Source of the DNA: Elysia crispata
Lineage: Eukaryota > Mollusca > Gastropoda > Plakobranchidae
Direction: 5' to 3'
NCBI GenBank assembly: GCA_033675545.1
Contig: JAWDGP010005047.1
Span: forward strand, 386,001 to 450,000
DNA: 64,000 nt
Shown here: positions 1 through 35,199 of the stretch, piece after piece
Numbering within the stretch: position 1 is the first letter of the stretch
How the letters are laid out: each line of letters opens with the position of its first letter
Notes under the pieces: generated by a model
Database searches by the model: none
The model's input: the letters and a program-made list of their open reading frames with translations, nothing else
Told to the model about the DNA's origin: nothing
Made by a program: the position numbers and the translations under genes

Positions 1-14
1 ACACGCAGCGCTGG
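1..14 (+). CDS. Possible 3' end of the preceding PDI exon
   Basis: The first 14 bases end at a donor-like GG|GTAAAG and in phase 0 read (..)TQRW, which is the phase needed by the exon at 803. The segment is too short to identify by homology; the support is only the donor and the matching phase. Confidence 0.25.
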
Positions 15-802
15 GTAAAGTGGAGAGTTATCTATAAATGACAACAATGAAGAGCAAGTTAAACAGTAAACTCTAGCACAGAATAATATTAAAAATAAAA
101 ACAAACTAAAAAAAAGAACAACAAACGAACAAAGAGGCAAAGTTACAAAAACTCCTCGCATTTCTTGGTAAACAATTAGAAATAAACAAGAGATGAACAT
201 TGGAAGTAAAAAAATTCACACAATCTAAAAATACTCCTACTTATTACAGTCAGAAATCAGCAGCTTGGTGTTTGAACTATTATACACATTAGAAAGATAA
301 TATGAAAGGTAATAGAATGAAAAAAAGCGTAAATAAATATCTCAGAATGATTTTAATTATGTAATGACTATTCCTTTAACAACTACTTCTTCATCTATTC
401 TTATCTCTCCATTTCTTTTAAATTGTTCATTGTTTTCAACCCTTACTTTTCCGCTTGGTATTCTTTTTCCCCTAGGTTACCTTTTGCTTTTCCATTTCTC
501 TGTCACTATGTTAAGACTACACTATTTTACGAAAAGTCTCTTCGAATGCTTATTGTTCAAGTTAGCGATTTCTTCTAGCTCGTCATATTTTAAAAAAAGA
601 AAATTGTCCCTACAATAAATTGTAACAGTTTTTGCCTCATAAGTTTATTTAAATTAAATGTTAATCACTAAGCTAGGCCAAGTAAATATTATTGGTTAAT
701 TCTCGATCTATAGTTGAATAACTTTAAAACAAACGAGTCTTGAAAAAATGCATTGAAAACGAATAGATAATTGCGATTAATGGATTTTTCTTTTATCTTT
801 AG
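15..802 (+). other. AT-rich stretch before PDI exon a
   Basis: Probably intronic if the left-edge exon is real. It has no coding signal beyond short AT-rich ORFs and no repeat that I can recognise. Confidence 0.4.
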
Positions 803-23279
<22,477 letters not shown>

Positions 23280-23590
23280 GACGGGCTGCTTCTTTCACAA
23301 AGGAACGGAAATCCATTAGTGTATCAACAGTGTCTACTTAGCTCTTAGAAAGCTTGTGAAATGATGCACTAAAACTTATTAATACAAATGCTGTTTTAGT
23401 TGGGCATTTCTTTATTACACGAGCATCGTGTTGAAATCCGGATCAGTGTTATACAGTTTTTCATCTTCGAAACTTAACAGACAAATTAATGTTTAAAAAA
23501 AACCATACAAACTTACCAGGAACTTCTTGACACGCCATGATCGTGTAAGATCTTCATTGACCCTTAGGATAAAACCTGGAGACTTAGCTC

Positions 23591-23596
23591 AATAAA
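23591..23596 (+). terminator. Candidate polyadenylation signal of the PDI gene
   Basis: AATAAA, the first canonical signal after the stop codon (312 bp downstream), on the same strand. No transcript evidence. Confidence 0.4.
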
Positions 23597-23599
23597 GTT

Positions 23600-24060
23600 A
23601 CAATTTATATTGTTAAGATGGGTTGGAAGTCTAGCTTGGTATAATATATAATACGCCTGATGAGGAAAAGCTGATCAAATTAAGCTGATACCACCACGAT
23701 CAAACGGCTAAATATATTGTATTATAAAAGGCAATCAGTACGTAATTGTTTTTTTTTCCTTCCAAAATCACCAAATGAAGAATACAAGTAAAATTTGCCG
23801 GACTTAAAACTGTTAATGGGCGTCTCAAATCCATCAATAAAAAAAAAGAATTAAGAATTCAGGCAACAAATAGCTCATTTCTTCTTGGGCATTTAATGTC
23901 TTCCCATCCTATTTGTTTATAGGGGAATCGTGCTTTAATATTAGAAGTATAATTCTCTCTACGAACAGATTTTATTTTTCAAACTTGGAAACAAGCCATG
24001 GAAATTATTTATGTAGTGGCTCCCAGACGTACCTTTTTTCCCCCCATCACAAACATTCTT
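23600..24060. other. Intergenic, no gene seen
   Basis: AT-rich with short homopolymers; no coding pattern or repeat family recognised. Confidence 0.5.
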
Positions 24061-24068
24061 TTCCAAAA

Positions 24069-24153
24069 CAGATTTCTTGTGCTGCTGCACAGAGCGAGTA
24101 TCGCTATGATGGCGCAGATAAGACATTCATACCGCTACTAACCCAAGCCTTCT
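24069..24153 (+). pseudogene. TIR-like domain C-terminal fragment (tentative)
   Basis: After an acceptor-like TTCCAAAACAG the frame reads ISCAAAQSEYRYDGADK, then TFIPLLTQAF and a stop. The spacing C-x4-SEYxY-x6-(F/I)IPL-x2-Q resembles the 'C..E..YAY....IIPLM.Q' stretch common in invertebrate TIR-like proteins. No neighbouring exon found. Could be chance, a relic, or the last exon of an unseen gene. Confidence 0.35.
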
Positions 24154-24159
24154 GACAAA

Positions 24160-25518
24160 CAGTTTAGCTGTGGACGCGGGGGTATAGGTGCCTCAGACCA
24201 GCTGAGCTCCTCTCTAGAATTGTCTTCGAGGATGCAGAAAAAAAATCTTATAACGGTAAACTCGCATGGATAGGCATTCGCATATTGGCGTTCGATAGAT
24301 TTCGACATCACTCTTTTTTGCTGTTGCCTTTACTCCAAGAAAATAAGATTCATATAACTCGCCTGTACTTAATCCACAGCGAGAACGAATATGTCACAAT
24401 TCACACAGGCCAAACAATAGATGCAAAGTCTAGAATGTGAGACCTATTCGCAGTTGTCCAAATTATCGCTTTAACCGACACAATGAACTGGCTTATGGGT
24501 TTGCTTAAAAGAAATAATATGTAAAATGGATATAAGATTAAGTCCTTAAAGTGAAATGCAACATCAGACGGTGGTGAAATACATACATGGATCTGATTCT
24601 CAGATGGAAATAGTTTTGATATTCTCTGTCTCTACCATGAACTTAGATCCTTGATGATGTTGATTTGCACATTCGTTTCAGCTTAAATAAAACAAATATG
24701 AATCCACTTGGACCGGCTCAAGACTAAGAGATGTGCGGCTGGACACTAGATCTAGTCTGAAACAGTCACTGAAGCTGTTAGCGGGTTTGGGAGCTTCACG
24801 CCCTCTCCATATCCCCAGCCATCCATCAAGGAGGGAGATTTGGATAGAAATGGTATCAAACCCACATTTAGACCTAATGGTATCTCGAACTCACGAGAAA
24901 AGGTTTTCCTTAAACTACCACAAGTTTTGAAAAATATTTTGGGATCTATGACTCCGCATTATTCTACCAGCGACACTTTAATATATTATTAGGTTGACAT
25001 TATTGAAGCCAAAAAAGCAAGACGCTTCAACCCAGGGAAAATTGACTTGTTTTGGGTGGAGAAATTCAGCGACCAATTGAATTAAGCTCCCGTCTCGAAA
25101 CACAAATATGGCCCGACACGAGCAGGGCTTCCTCGGAAAACAAATGTTCTGGAACTTTCAATTCAAAACAAATTTCTTGTCGGTCGTTTAGTTACTCAGT
25201 GTTGATGGCAATATATATCGAATCCTGCTTTAGTGAAAGGATTTTGAATTTAATAATGCTCCATAAAAAAGTACGTTTGGCTATTTTAATATTACATAAA
25301 ACCATTGGGAGAAACAGTCAAACAAAAGGTAATCGTTCAGTTTACTGAGTGCAGAAAAAAGATATTAAAAATGTGGGATATTAGTGTGAAACGACCTCAT
25401 AATGAAATAAAACACAGCTGTATCCATAGAAACACGTTAATAAATTAAAAAGTTAGCAAACTTATAACCTTATTGTCCCTTATTGAAATAATTAGGCATT
25501 TAAGCCTTATTGTATTCT

Positions 25519-25591
<73 letters not shown>

Positions 25592-26990
25592 TCTACCTCT
25601 CTCTTGAAAGGCAATAAGACTGGAGCACCCCATGTTCAGATCCTAGTTTTCTAAGCCCCAGACACATACGTGTTGTTATCAACACTCAAAGGCGCAACTG
25701 TTATCTATTTATGAGGACAGAAGTAAAACGATTATATACATAAATAGATACAAAGAAGGATATTCACACAGATGCTTGGATATACCACATCGAGTTTTTA
25801 TAATAGATACACGAGAACATAGAAATTGAATACTTGGAGACAACGACATAAGTGTATGGGTTATATATCATTTTTGTATTGATGAATTCATGAATGACTG
25901 CATTTATTTATAAAAAATAAAATCGATGGCTAGGTAGATGGCTATATGAATAATTATATAGAAATTGAAAAATAGCAGTACACATAGAAAATGTCAAAGC
26001 CTTTGTAAAAATTAGTTTCATACCTAGACTTTGTTTCTCTCCTATCGAAATAAAGAAGTATAGTTCAAATAATATTATACAATAAGACAATAAACCAACA
26101 CGAGGAACATTAGCTGCACTGCAAACCTAGTTGCGTGCTCTGCTGTAATAAACAGAATATGGTTTGCAGATGCAAGAGATTGAAACCATATTATGAGAAA
26201 CAAAAAAACACATTTTTTTTCCTATTTTCTCTTCACCAGCTGAAAGAAAGGCTAATGTCTTCGTGATTTATGGAAGAAATTATCAAAACTCATAAGCGCA
26301 GCTTCTCAAGAAACCTTATTAATTAATGTAAAGACTTTCAAATGTAAATTTCGTTCTCCATGTGGTCTACGTGACAAACTCAGTTCCTTATCATGGCAGC
26401 GTAATTTTAAAACTAGACATTTTCACACGTTGTGTTTCGGTGAAATTACAAAAATGTAGGGGGTTGTATGGATTGCGACATCTTTAAACAAGTTACCGAC
26501 GATGGCTTGTAATTACACAATTTATGAAGTTAAAATGTGGGTGGAGAGAAAAATTGATTTTCAAATTGTTATAGCTGAAGAATATTTTAGATGGTAACAT
26601 CTCTTCAAGCGTGCATATAGGTTTTTAAAAGTGAGTAAAATTATATTTAACATTGTTTCTAACAAAGATTTTATTGAAATAAGAACAATGTGAAGTTGAC
26701 TAAAACTATCATGGTTTGCAAACGAGTAAGACAGTAAGTGCAGTGTCTCTTATAAATTATACAATGGAAAACTGAATATCTTGTCGAAAATTTGAAACTT
26801 AATAGCTAGACGAAACATATAAAAGTGTTTGGTCCTGAAAAGCTGAATGCTCCTGAACCAACAGAAACATTTAAACAAGATAAAGCACGGAATTTGCTTC
26901 CCTAACTTTACCCGGTACAGATTACTCGAACGTGAAGGATTTGGTCAATGAGTTCAGTGACACAGACAACCCTTGGCATACACAGACATT
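24160..26990. other. Intergenic, no gene seen; (CT)n at 25525-25587
   Basis: AT-rich sequence. A B-box-like motif on the minus strand near 24890 hints at an old SINE, but it cannot be delimited. Confidence 0.5.
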
Positions 26991-26999
26991 TCAGGTAGT

Positions 27000-28144
27000 C
27001 TTAGCTACAGCCAACGCCTTCCGTTCGTGAGATAGACGGCGCTAACTGGAATGAGACAAATTTACAACCGAGAAAGATGAAAGGTGAAAGCTGAGAGACC
27101 GAATTGGAGGACTATGAGCTGGTGAAGCTTCTCGATCAATCAAGATGCTGATCTTCCAGAGGTTTTGATCAAGTATGCCATGCTGCTTATAGACCACAAT
27201 GAAACCATGCAACATCAACGTTACTTTGATTAACGCCGTTAAGAGCCTCCTCAACAAAGACACCAGCAGTATAGGAGAATTCAGGACAACAGCTGAAGTC
27301 AGACAAACGCGCCTACTTTTACCCACTTTGACCAACATGTTTCTTGCGAAAATCATAACTGATGCTTTCAGAGACTATAAAGGATCAAATAGCATGGATG
27401 GCAGGAAAATATTTACCTTTGACTGGTGACAGCTATGTTCTTGCAAGGAAAGAAGAGTTAATTTGCAACCGATTAAAAAAAAAGAAAAAGAAGTTTACAA
27501 CATAAAGATTCAGCGCGGAAAACCAACAGAATTACAGGCTTCAACCTAGACATTACAGTTTACCACTGAAAACAAGACTTCTGAAATCTTCAAATACCTA
27601 GGTACAGTGCAGCTGAAAGTTGAAAATATCAAAACAAAGAAATATTGTACTAAGTTGTCCAAACAATCGTGAAAGACTTAAAACACTCTAAAAAGTGAGA
27701 CCATTACAGGCAGTTCCAAAATCAAAATGAAGAATTCCTTCGCCATTTCAACCTTCCTATAATCTTGTGAAAAATAGACCGTTACAAGAGAATTAGAGAC
27801 ATCGGTACTATCTATAGAGGAGAGATGCTTTAGAAGACCTTTGGGCACCTTCTGTAACGATCAAGATGCAAATAGGAATAGAGGACCAGAATAAGGCCTG
27901 CGATTGGGCGTTAAAAAGATCCTCAAACACATGTGGAAATCAAAATCACAAAGGACACACCTACACCGTCACACATGCTCAAACTGTGATAGTAAGAGCA
28001 CTTTAGAAGATCAGCAGCAGTTGCAAAGATGATCCTAATGATAAAGTTGTCAAGAGCGCTAAAAATAGAGTAGAATGGCGAAAAAACATGGCTGCTCGAT
28101 CATCTTTGTTGACCAGACGATCATCTAGGTTAAGAGATCAGTGA
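27000..28144 (+). mobile_element. Decayed LINE (non-LTR retrotransposon), RT to C-terminus
   Basis: Frame-broken homology can be followed in order: a motif-A-like FDQVCHAA near 27165; then 27199-27426, with INAVKSLLNKDTSS, EFRTTAEVRQTRLLLPTLTN (motif B with the usual Gly-Cys lost) and NMFLAKIITDAF; then LSIEERCFRRPLG near 27820; ending RVEWRKNM...RRSSRLRDQ and a stop at 28142. These are landmarks of a LINE family common in invertebrates. Several frameshifts and stops make it dead. The 5' half and the target-site duplication are not found. Confidence 0.7.
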
Positions 28145-28179
28145 ACTGAAGTAGAATTAACCCCCAGTTGTAGCGTGAG

Positions 28180-29159
28180 CGTTGAACCCATCAATCTCTA
28201 GGACGTATCCTCGTATTGCTTGGGCTGTCCCATTGCTCTGCCACCAGCATCGCTCTCTCGGTTTGGCCCTCCCCTGCTCCCAGCCAGTCATTCGACAGCA
28301 GAGACTTAATACACATCGATACACATTGCTGCCCAGCAGAGTGCAGGACAGGACAATGGCCTGAGCTTATGTTTGTATCTTTCGAGAAACTTAGATCTTT
28401 GTTTGATGTGATTTCAATGAAGCTCGGTAATAGCATTATTTTCCCTCGCTCAACTCGAGTAAGGTAATTTATGACTCACTCCTTATCCCTGGTTGATTTT
28501 TTTTTAAACGAAAATTCATGCAAAACTCATTTGATACTAATCAAGATTGATTTGACAATGTTGTGTAGTCCAGTAAAAAGTTTCCTTCGAAGATAAATCA
28601 AGCCTTGAGAAAATGTTTCCATATGTTTCCTTATTGGATAAAGATACATCCACAAAAGTAAATAAAAATTAAACTTAAAAAAGCTAAAGTGCACTTGATG
28701 GTGAAGGATTAGAAAACCACAATTTACCTGTGACGTTCATAATTATTTTGGTTTTCTATCTATCTTGTGAAAATAAGACTTTTCTTCCCAAGAGGATATT
28801 ACTTATGTCCAATTTTAACATATGATTTCTTGAAATAAATAGCATTTAGAGGTTGAAGTACAATTCAATTTTTTGTTACTGTCTATAAAATACGCCGCTG
28901 TTTATTGCTCGCATTTTCTGCCTCTAAAATGCGGAAGTTTCAACAAACATTCAGCAGTCGTGATGGGAAGTCAAAATTTACTTACAACACCTATCTGTGT
29001 TCAAACTTTAACAAACCTCAATAAACTATTAATATTTATCAACGAAAAAGATAATATTATTTTATAAAGTATTACAAGGAAAAACAAAACAAAAGCAAAA
29101 ACAAAACAAAACAAAACAAAACAAACCGAAATCTAACAACTCCTCTTTTCAACATCCCT

Positions 29160-29214
<55 letters not shown>

Positions 29215-31290
29215 TTCTCCATGCAGTCTTTTTTGAACGCTTCCCTTTCCCTGTCATTATGTCCTCTTTTCCTACTATATTTCTTGCTGTGTTTCTCCCT
29301 ACCTCTTTTCCATAATGGTCTATCTCTTGTTTTTTCTCAAAATTCGTCCTCTTTCATGTTTTACTTATTTTTTTATCTTACCTTTATATTATCATTTAAG
29401 ATATACCATTCTCCATTTTCTTTTGTTAAAGAAAATAATATTGCCTAGGCCTAAACTTGCATCAACTGATTTTTGTCTTCAGAGAAATTTTCTGATGGTG
29501 ATAAAGTCAATGAAAACGTATCTTGTCATTTTTCAATGTTGCTCTTGACGAGTCTGAGATAGACTTAAGAGATATTAAAAACTTAGAGCCTCTGGGGCAT
29601 CCAACATTTATCCACCGTTCAAGATTATTTAAATTAAAAAAATATTATTAACTAATTGCCAGTTATTCTCTTTTTTTTTCTTTTTTTAAAAAAAAAGCTT
29701 TATTTTTTTTTAAAACACAGGTAAATATAAAAAAGAAAATGTAAGATGTAAATACAGCTAATACGAAATTAAGATTTCAACTATTAAAATTGATAAATCT
29801 ACCTCTAAAATTAAGAAGGCAATCCAAATCTAGATTCGAATTGCATAAGTAGCAAACATATGTTTGTAAGAGGAGTTAAAACAAGAATTAAAACCGGCCT
29901 TATTTTACATAACCTTTTCCACAACGACTCTCAGCTGTGAATCTCACTGAATCCCAACCTAAGAATAGACCTGGTAACTTTTTATAGATATCTTCACCTG
30001 TTGGAATATGATTACAGTGAGGATGAACCCTTCATCTGTCTTGAGTTTCCCTCTAATTGGTTTTGAATAAGGAACAGGTATGTTCATGCAAAAAAAAAAT
30101 ACAAAATATAATCTAGTATAGACTAATAAAGCTCGTGTCACTGGGATGTTTTATTTTATTATTTTTTCTTCGCATCTGTTATGCAAAAGCGTCAAGGTAA
30201 AAGAGAAGTATGCGTTTTTTCATTATACAATTAAAATAAATGAAAAAGAGAGAGAAAGAGAGAAAAAAGAGAGGGAGATTAATGCTGGGAATGAGAGAAG
30301 AGCAGCCAGCTAGACAGACAAACAGGCAGAGGGAGGGTCATACGTTGTAAGGTAGTTAATAGACATAATTTTATAAAATGGGAGAAAGGCTGAGATGGAA
30401 AGAACATAGGAGAGAGTGATAAAGATTCATGATGTCACTTTATTTTTTTGTGTAAAATTCAGTTATATGGGTCTTCTACTCGACACTATTGAAAGCACTA
30501 CACAGCTTAACCAATTGTATTGATGCATCACTGGTAAATCTGCCAACAAGCACAACAGTGCATTCTACATGAGAAAATCAATGCAAGAAAGGTCATGTTT
30601 TCACTTGCCGGTACCTTTAAAGCACAATGCAGAGAAAAGTTCCTTCTAGCTTGATAAAATGAGGACTGAGCTACTCTGTGGAACTAAGTAAAATCCTTCT
30701 ACATATGATACAGCTCGGAGAACTGTGTTTCTCGGTTACTTGTGTAGGTCTAAATAGGATTCAAGATCTATCTTCTTGAATAATTTAAATAATTAGCTTA
30801 CTAAAATGTAGATAATTGTCAAAATGGCTACGATTTAGTTCCGACATAAATTCTAGAGTTGTATCAGAAGTCTAGAACATGGGATAATCATTTACGACGA
30901 ATCTAACAAGAGACTAGAGCATCAGTTTGATCTGAAAGTCTAGGAACAATACAATTAATCTAGATAATATAGGATAAGTAAAGACAAGTGCATACACTAG
31001 ATCCAGATTCAGACTTGACCTAGATTTTAAGATTTATATCTTACTGTTCATAAAAATATATCTAGATCTACACATGATTTGACGCTGCTTTTTAAATTCG
31101 TCACCATGAATGCCTTATTGTTTTCCTAGGAGAGCAAGTGTATAGTCTTAATGAATTTTGTATAAAAATTTAATCACTCTCTATTCTTCAGATATGGCCG
31201 ACCTATGTGTACATTTAGCACTGTAACGTTTGCATTGCAACGCTAAGTTGGACTCTCTACACATAGCTTTGCATGGTTGTACCAAAAACA
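28180..31290. other. Intergenic, no gene seen; (CT)n at 29165-29208
   Basis: Includes (AAAAC)n at about 29083-29125 and T/A homopolymers near 29665-29710. Short ORFs at 28182-28467 have no recognisable similarity. Confidence 0.5.
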
Positions 31291-31300
31291 CTATACTGTC

Positions 31301-31365
31301 GAGATAGCTCAATGGCGAAAATAGAAGTGTCCGCATCAGCTCACAGAACCCTCAATGAGACAACG
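31301..31365 (+). mobile_element. Possible tRNA-like SINE head
   Basis: GATAGCTCAATGGCG fits a Pol III A box; an AGAACCCTCA-like weak B box follows. Too degenerate to be sure. Confidence 0.25.
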
Positions 31366-31648
31366 CGAAAGAGACTGCCAGCAAAGTTATTGTTTTTGCT
31401 AAGCCGATATTCTCGCTTTCAAGACGTGAACAAACGAAGTTGAAGCTGCGCTTGAAACTGTGAACATAAGAGGAAAAAGCAGCACTGCTATGCCATTAAC
31501 TGTCACATTTCCAGTCAGCATAATCCAGACAAATAATTTTTTTAGATTCCCGTTTGATCCACAGAAATGAGCTTACAAAGCAATACAACCTCACGCTCAT
31601 TCGATAAATACTTGTTTTGAGTTATGCCCCGAAATGGATTTTTCTTCC

Positions 31649-33462
31649 CCTAAATGGATTTTTACTACACACGATTCGGAAAACGATCCTTGAACAAAGA
31701 AATGAAGAACTGGAGAAAAAAGTACAGAAGATAAATGAGGCAAACTCAGATAATGCTATGTTCAAAGCAGTCAAGCTGCTTAATCAAAAACATTATGAAA
31801 ATCCGTCAGTGGAAGACTCGTCAGGAAAGCTCGTCATCAATCCTAATCAAACTTTAGAAATAGTAGCGGACTTTTTTAAAGAAAAATTTCAAAACAAAGA
31901 CCTAGCAAGTATAGCATCGTTTCAAGGCATACCTAGGAAACTGAATAAACCATTCACATCGGAGGAAGTGAGAAAAAGCTTAGAAAGTTTAAAAAACAAC
32001 AGAGCTCCAGGAGGAGACGAAATAAGTGGAGAGCTCCTCAAATATGGAACACCACTACTACATAAAAGTATCGCAAACATATTAAACAGGGTGTTTGAAG
32101 AACACGAAACAATCAACATCAACTCAGGAGAATTAATTGCAATACCCAAACCAGACAAGCCGAAAGGTCCACCTAAAAACTTAAGGCCTATTACTCTACT
32201 TAACACCATCAGAAAGGCTCTTTCAATCATAACTCTTCACAGAATAAGACCGAACATTGAAGAATATCTATCTCACAGCCAAAGTGGCTTTCGGCCTGAA
32301 AGAAGCACGTCCGACGTCGCATGGACGCATAAATGGCTGGCAGCCAAGGCTAAGAAAGAGGATGTCGAGATCAAAATCACAGGGATTGACATGTCAGCAG
32401 CCTTCGACACAATAGATAGACAAATTTTGCTTGACATAATAGAACGCATAGTTGAAGAAGATGAGCTGAGAATAATACGTTTTCTCTTAAGCGATACAGT
32501 CATTAACACTAGGATCAATGGTGCAACAAAGGAAAGACCCTTTGTGAGCAACATAGGCACCCCGCAAGGAGACAGTCTTAGCCCCGTATTGTTTTCAGTA
32601 TAATTATTTAGAGAATGCCCTGAAAGAAGTAAGAACCATCTTGCCACGACCGACCAATGAACTGGAAAAGACTCTACCTACAGAGATTGCATACGCTGAC
32701 GACGTAGATTTTGTTGGTCTGAATTTCGTCGATACGGAAGAAGTACAAAACACCTTACATAAATACAATCTACTGGTCAATATAGATAAGACAGAGTTTA
32801 CAACGTTGTCAAGAGCTGGAACAGAGTATAAAAATACAAAAAAAGTTGGAACTCTCATAGGCGACGAAGAAGACGTTGAGAGGAGGAAACGACTATCCAA
32901 TGCAGCACTGACAAAGCTTCTAAATGTCTGGATCAAAGGAGATAAGATTAAAAGAAAGACCAAGCTGAAATTATACAGGTCGCTCGTAAAATCAATACTT
33001 GTCTACAACTGCGGCACCTGGGTACTGACAAAATCTGAAGAAGAAAAATTAAATGCATTTCATCGTAAACAGCTAAGGAAAGTTCTCAACATCAAATACC
33101 CCGTTAAAATCACAAATTCATTTCTTTACAACAAGTGCGAGGAACACCCCCTTTCTATTTATATACTTGAGAACAGGTGGCGCCTTTTCGGGCACATACT
33201 TAGAAGAAATATTGAAATACCTGCTAATAAATCAATGAACAGCTATTTCGCCACACACGGAAAAAAGTTTCGGGGCCGCCCTTTAACAACACTACCAGTC
33301 GTCCTCAACAAAGACCTATCAAGACTACAAGAAAACACACTACAACTCACAACTAGGGAAGACCTCGAACACCTAAGATGCATCGCCCAGAACAGACAGC
33401 AATGGAGAGAACTGTCGACGAGAATCCGAAAAGCTGCCGAAGCGCCCCCGTCGGACGACTGA
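31649..33462 (+). pseudogene. LINE ORF2 reverse transcriptase, truncated and frameshifted
   Basis: Frame 1 runs to a stop at 32603, just after motif B (SLSPVLFSV). The reading continues one frame over from about 32605 (YLENALKEV) to the stop ending at 33462. The extra bases lie in GTATAATTATTTAGAG, where a regular ORF would go directly into the Y-L-E-N block. Apart from this the frame is open for about 600 codons, so the insertion is fairly recent. An apparent ATG-type start just before 31649 belongs to flanking DNA, not to the element. By family, an intact ORF2 copies its own RNA at a nicked target; this copy cannot. Confidence 0.85.
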
Positions 33463-33491
33463 GACGCGGAAGGCCCTAAGTCAAGTAAGTC
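31649..33491 (+). mobile_element. 5'-truncated LINE with 17-bp target-site duplication
   Basis: The copy holds the ORF2 reverse transcriptase and C-terminus but no endonuclease. It is flanked by identical AAATGGATTTTTCTTCC at 31632-31648 and 33492-33508. RT landmarks in order: KNNRAPGGDEISGELLK, PITLLN, QSGFRPERSTSDV, ITGIDMSAAFDTID (motif A), GTPQGDSLSPVLF (motif B), IAYADDVDFVG (motif C with YADD). A single frameshift near 32600 separates motifs B and C. The 3' end is AAGT-rich. The clade is not assigned. Confidence 0.85.
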
Positions 33492-33509
33492 AAATGGATT
33501 TTTCTTCCA

Positions 33510-34700
33510 CTATAAAACAAAAGTATTATTAGTGATATTATTCTAAATTATTTGAATAATTGTAACCAAAACCTATTAGGGCTCAAGCAACATGAAGGAA
33601 TTGGTATGTAGTATAAAAAAATTTTGTTTTGACAAAAAGTTGCAAAAAATTGAGTTAGGCATTTATGTAATGAAAATTCTTAGAGACCGTTTAGAGACCT
33701 AGAATCTATACATCAGTTCTACACAACAGTTACTGTCTGGGATACATGATACCTGCCTGACACAAGAGGAATCGTGTGAGGACACAGTGGAGGGTTTTAC
33801 TTACCTGATTCAGGTGGAATATTGTGAGGGAGGTGAGGGAGGGGAGGATATCCCCACGATACCTCCCCCGTGCAGAAGGGATCTTGTGAGGGATAGGATA
33901 ACTCTCAAAGTACTGGACAGGGTGGGACACTGTTATTTCTATTTCATTCGGGGTCGGTTTTATTGCCAAGGAAGAGGGTGGAGTATAATGTTTTTGGCAT
34001 GGTTGTGTTGACCGTGGTTAGGTTTGCTTGGGCTAACCACAGATTAACAGATTCACAATTCCCATACAAATACGTCACAAACCCCGTGCCGAGCCCCGCC
34101 ATGTTGGTTTGTCCTAAGGCGCAAACCATTGGTTTGATGCATGCTTTAGTTAAACTTAGACACTAATGTATAAACAATGCTTTTATCCACGACGAGAAAA
34201 AGCAAAACAACTCTAAACACGATTGTAATTGGGAAAGTTATATCAATAATTTTTTTTTATCAATTTCTGACGTAAAATGTATTAGAATAAAATAAAAGAA
34301 GAATGATCAGAAGTAAACAACACCGCTAGAAGCTAGATCTAGATCCATGGAATTTAACAACTAACATCTTATACCAGAGAGTATCTCTCTCTTTCTTCTA
34401 CCCTTTAGCCGGTTATAAATGTCAGACAAAAACAAAACGGCGGATTTTCGGATTCCGGACTTAAGCGACCTCACACGAAGAGGCGATTTGTAATGTTGTT
34501 TATTTATTATTTTGTGGTGCTGACCCACCAGTTTTGATGTTGTAGGATATTTTTGATTAGCTGGACTGTTACATCATATCTCTGGATGTAAACGGGCTTC
34601 CAGTTATTCATTTTCTCTCCATCTCTTGCAAATTTGGAAAGCCCTTTGGGGACATAGATGGCTGAGGGGCTAACCATTGGACATGAACAGAGCTTTTTAG
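33510..34700. other. Intergenic, no gene seen
   Basis: A G-rich patch at 33820-33870 and two short overlapping ORFs without recognisable similarity. Confidence 0.45.
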
Positions 34701-34705
34701 TACAA

Positions 34706-34900
34706 TCACCGATTCTCTTTGTCAACCTTTAGAAGTTGATGATTCTTGTAGAAACTCTCATATTCTAGGTAAGGCGCAGATTTCTGACATACTGCATCTC
34801 GTTCTTTAGGAATAATATGAAGAATCTGCCTGAAGTCTCCAATCAGCACTATTGCTTTGCCTCCAAAGAACTTGAATCGTCCAATCGTCCGACAGATTCC
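34706..34900 (-). pseudogene. PIF1/Helitron-type helicase fragment
   Basis: The minus frame reads FKFFGGKAIVLIGDFRQILH then IIPKER, a close fit to the 'FGGK.vvlgGDFRQiLPVi..g' Walker-B-side motif of PIF1-like helicases. It continues to LLKVDKENR and a stop, where the family has 'L..NMR'. It starts and ends abruptly, so it is a relic of a Helitron or of a PIF1-like gene family. No Helitron end (CTRR hairpin) was found. Confidence 0.6.
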
Positions 34901-35199
34901 TGCTTACACAGCTAAAAAAAAAAAACAGAGAAAAAAACCGCCTGTCCATCATCGGTGCCTCATTACAAATAATTCATGTTGCATTTTCAGCTATTGTACA
35001 AGCTGAGAGTGAATCTGTTTGGCAATGCTGCACGTGCTGTGATTCTCCCTAGATCTAGATCGACATCTAATTCTAGCATGGCGGGCCAAGAAACACAAAA
35101 AGGTTTCTTTCTGTCTAGATATCTAGACCTAGTTATCTCAATCCCTGCATCTCATATGCAATTGCTAGACTTAGAAACATAACTTACCTGACGAAATAA

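Noticed and set aside
31617-31648. Apparent start codon region of the LINE ORF
   Set aside because: Lies in the target-site duplication and flank; the element starts at 31649, so the start is accidental.
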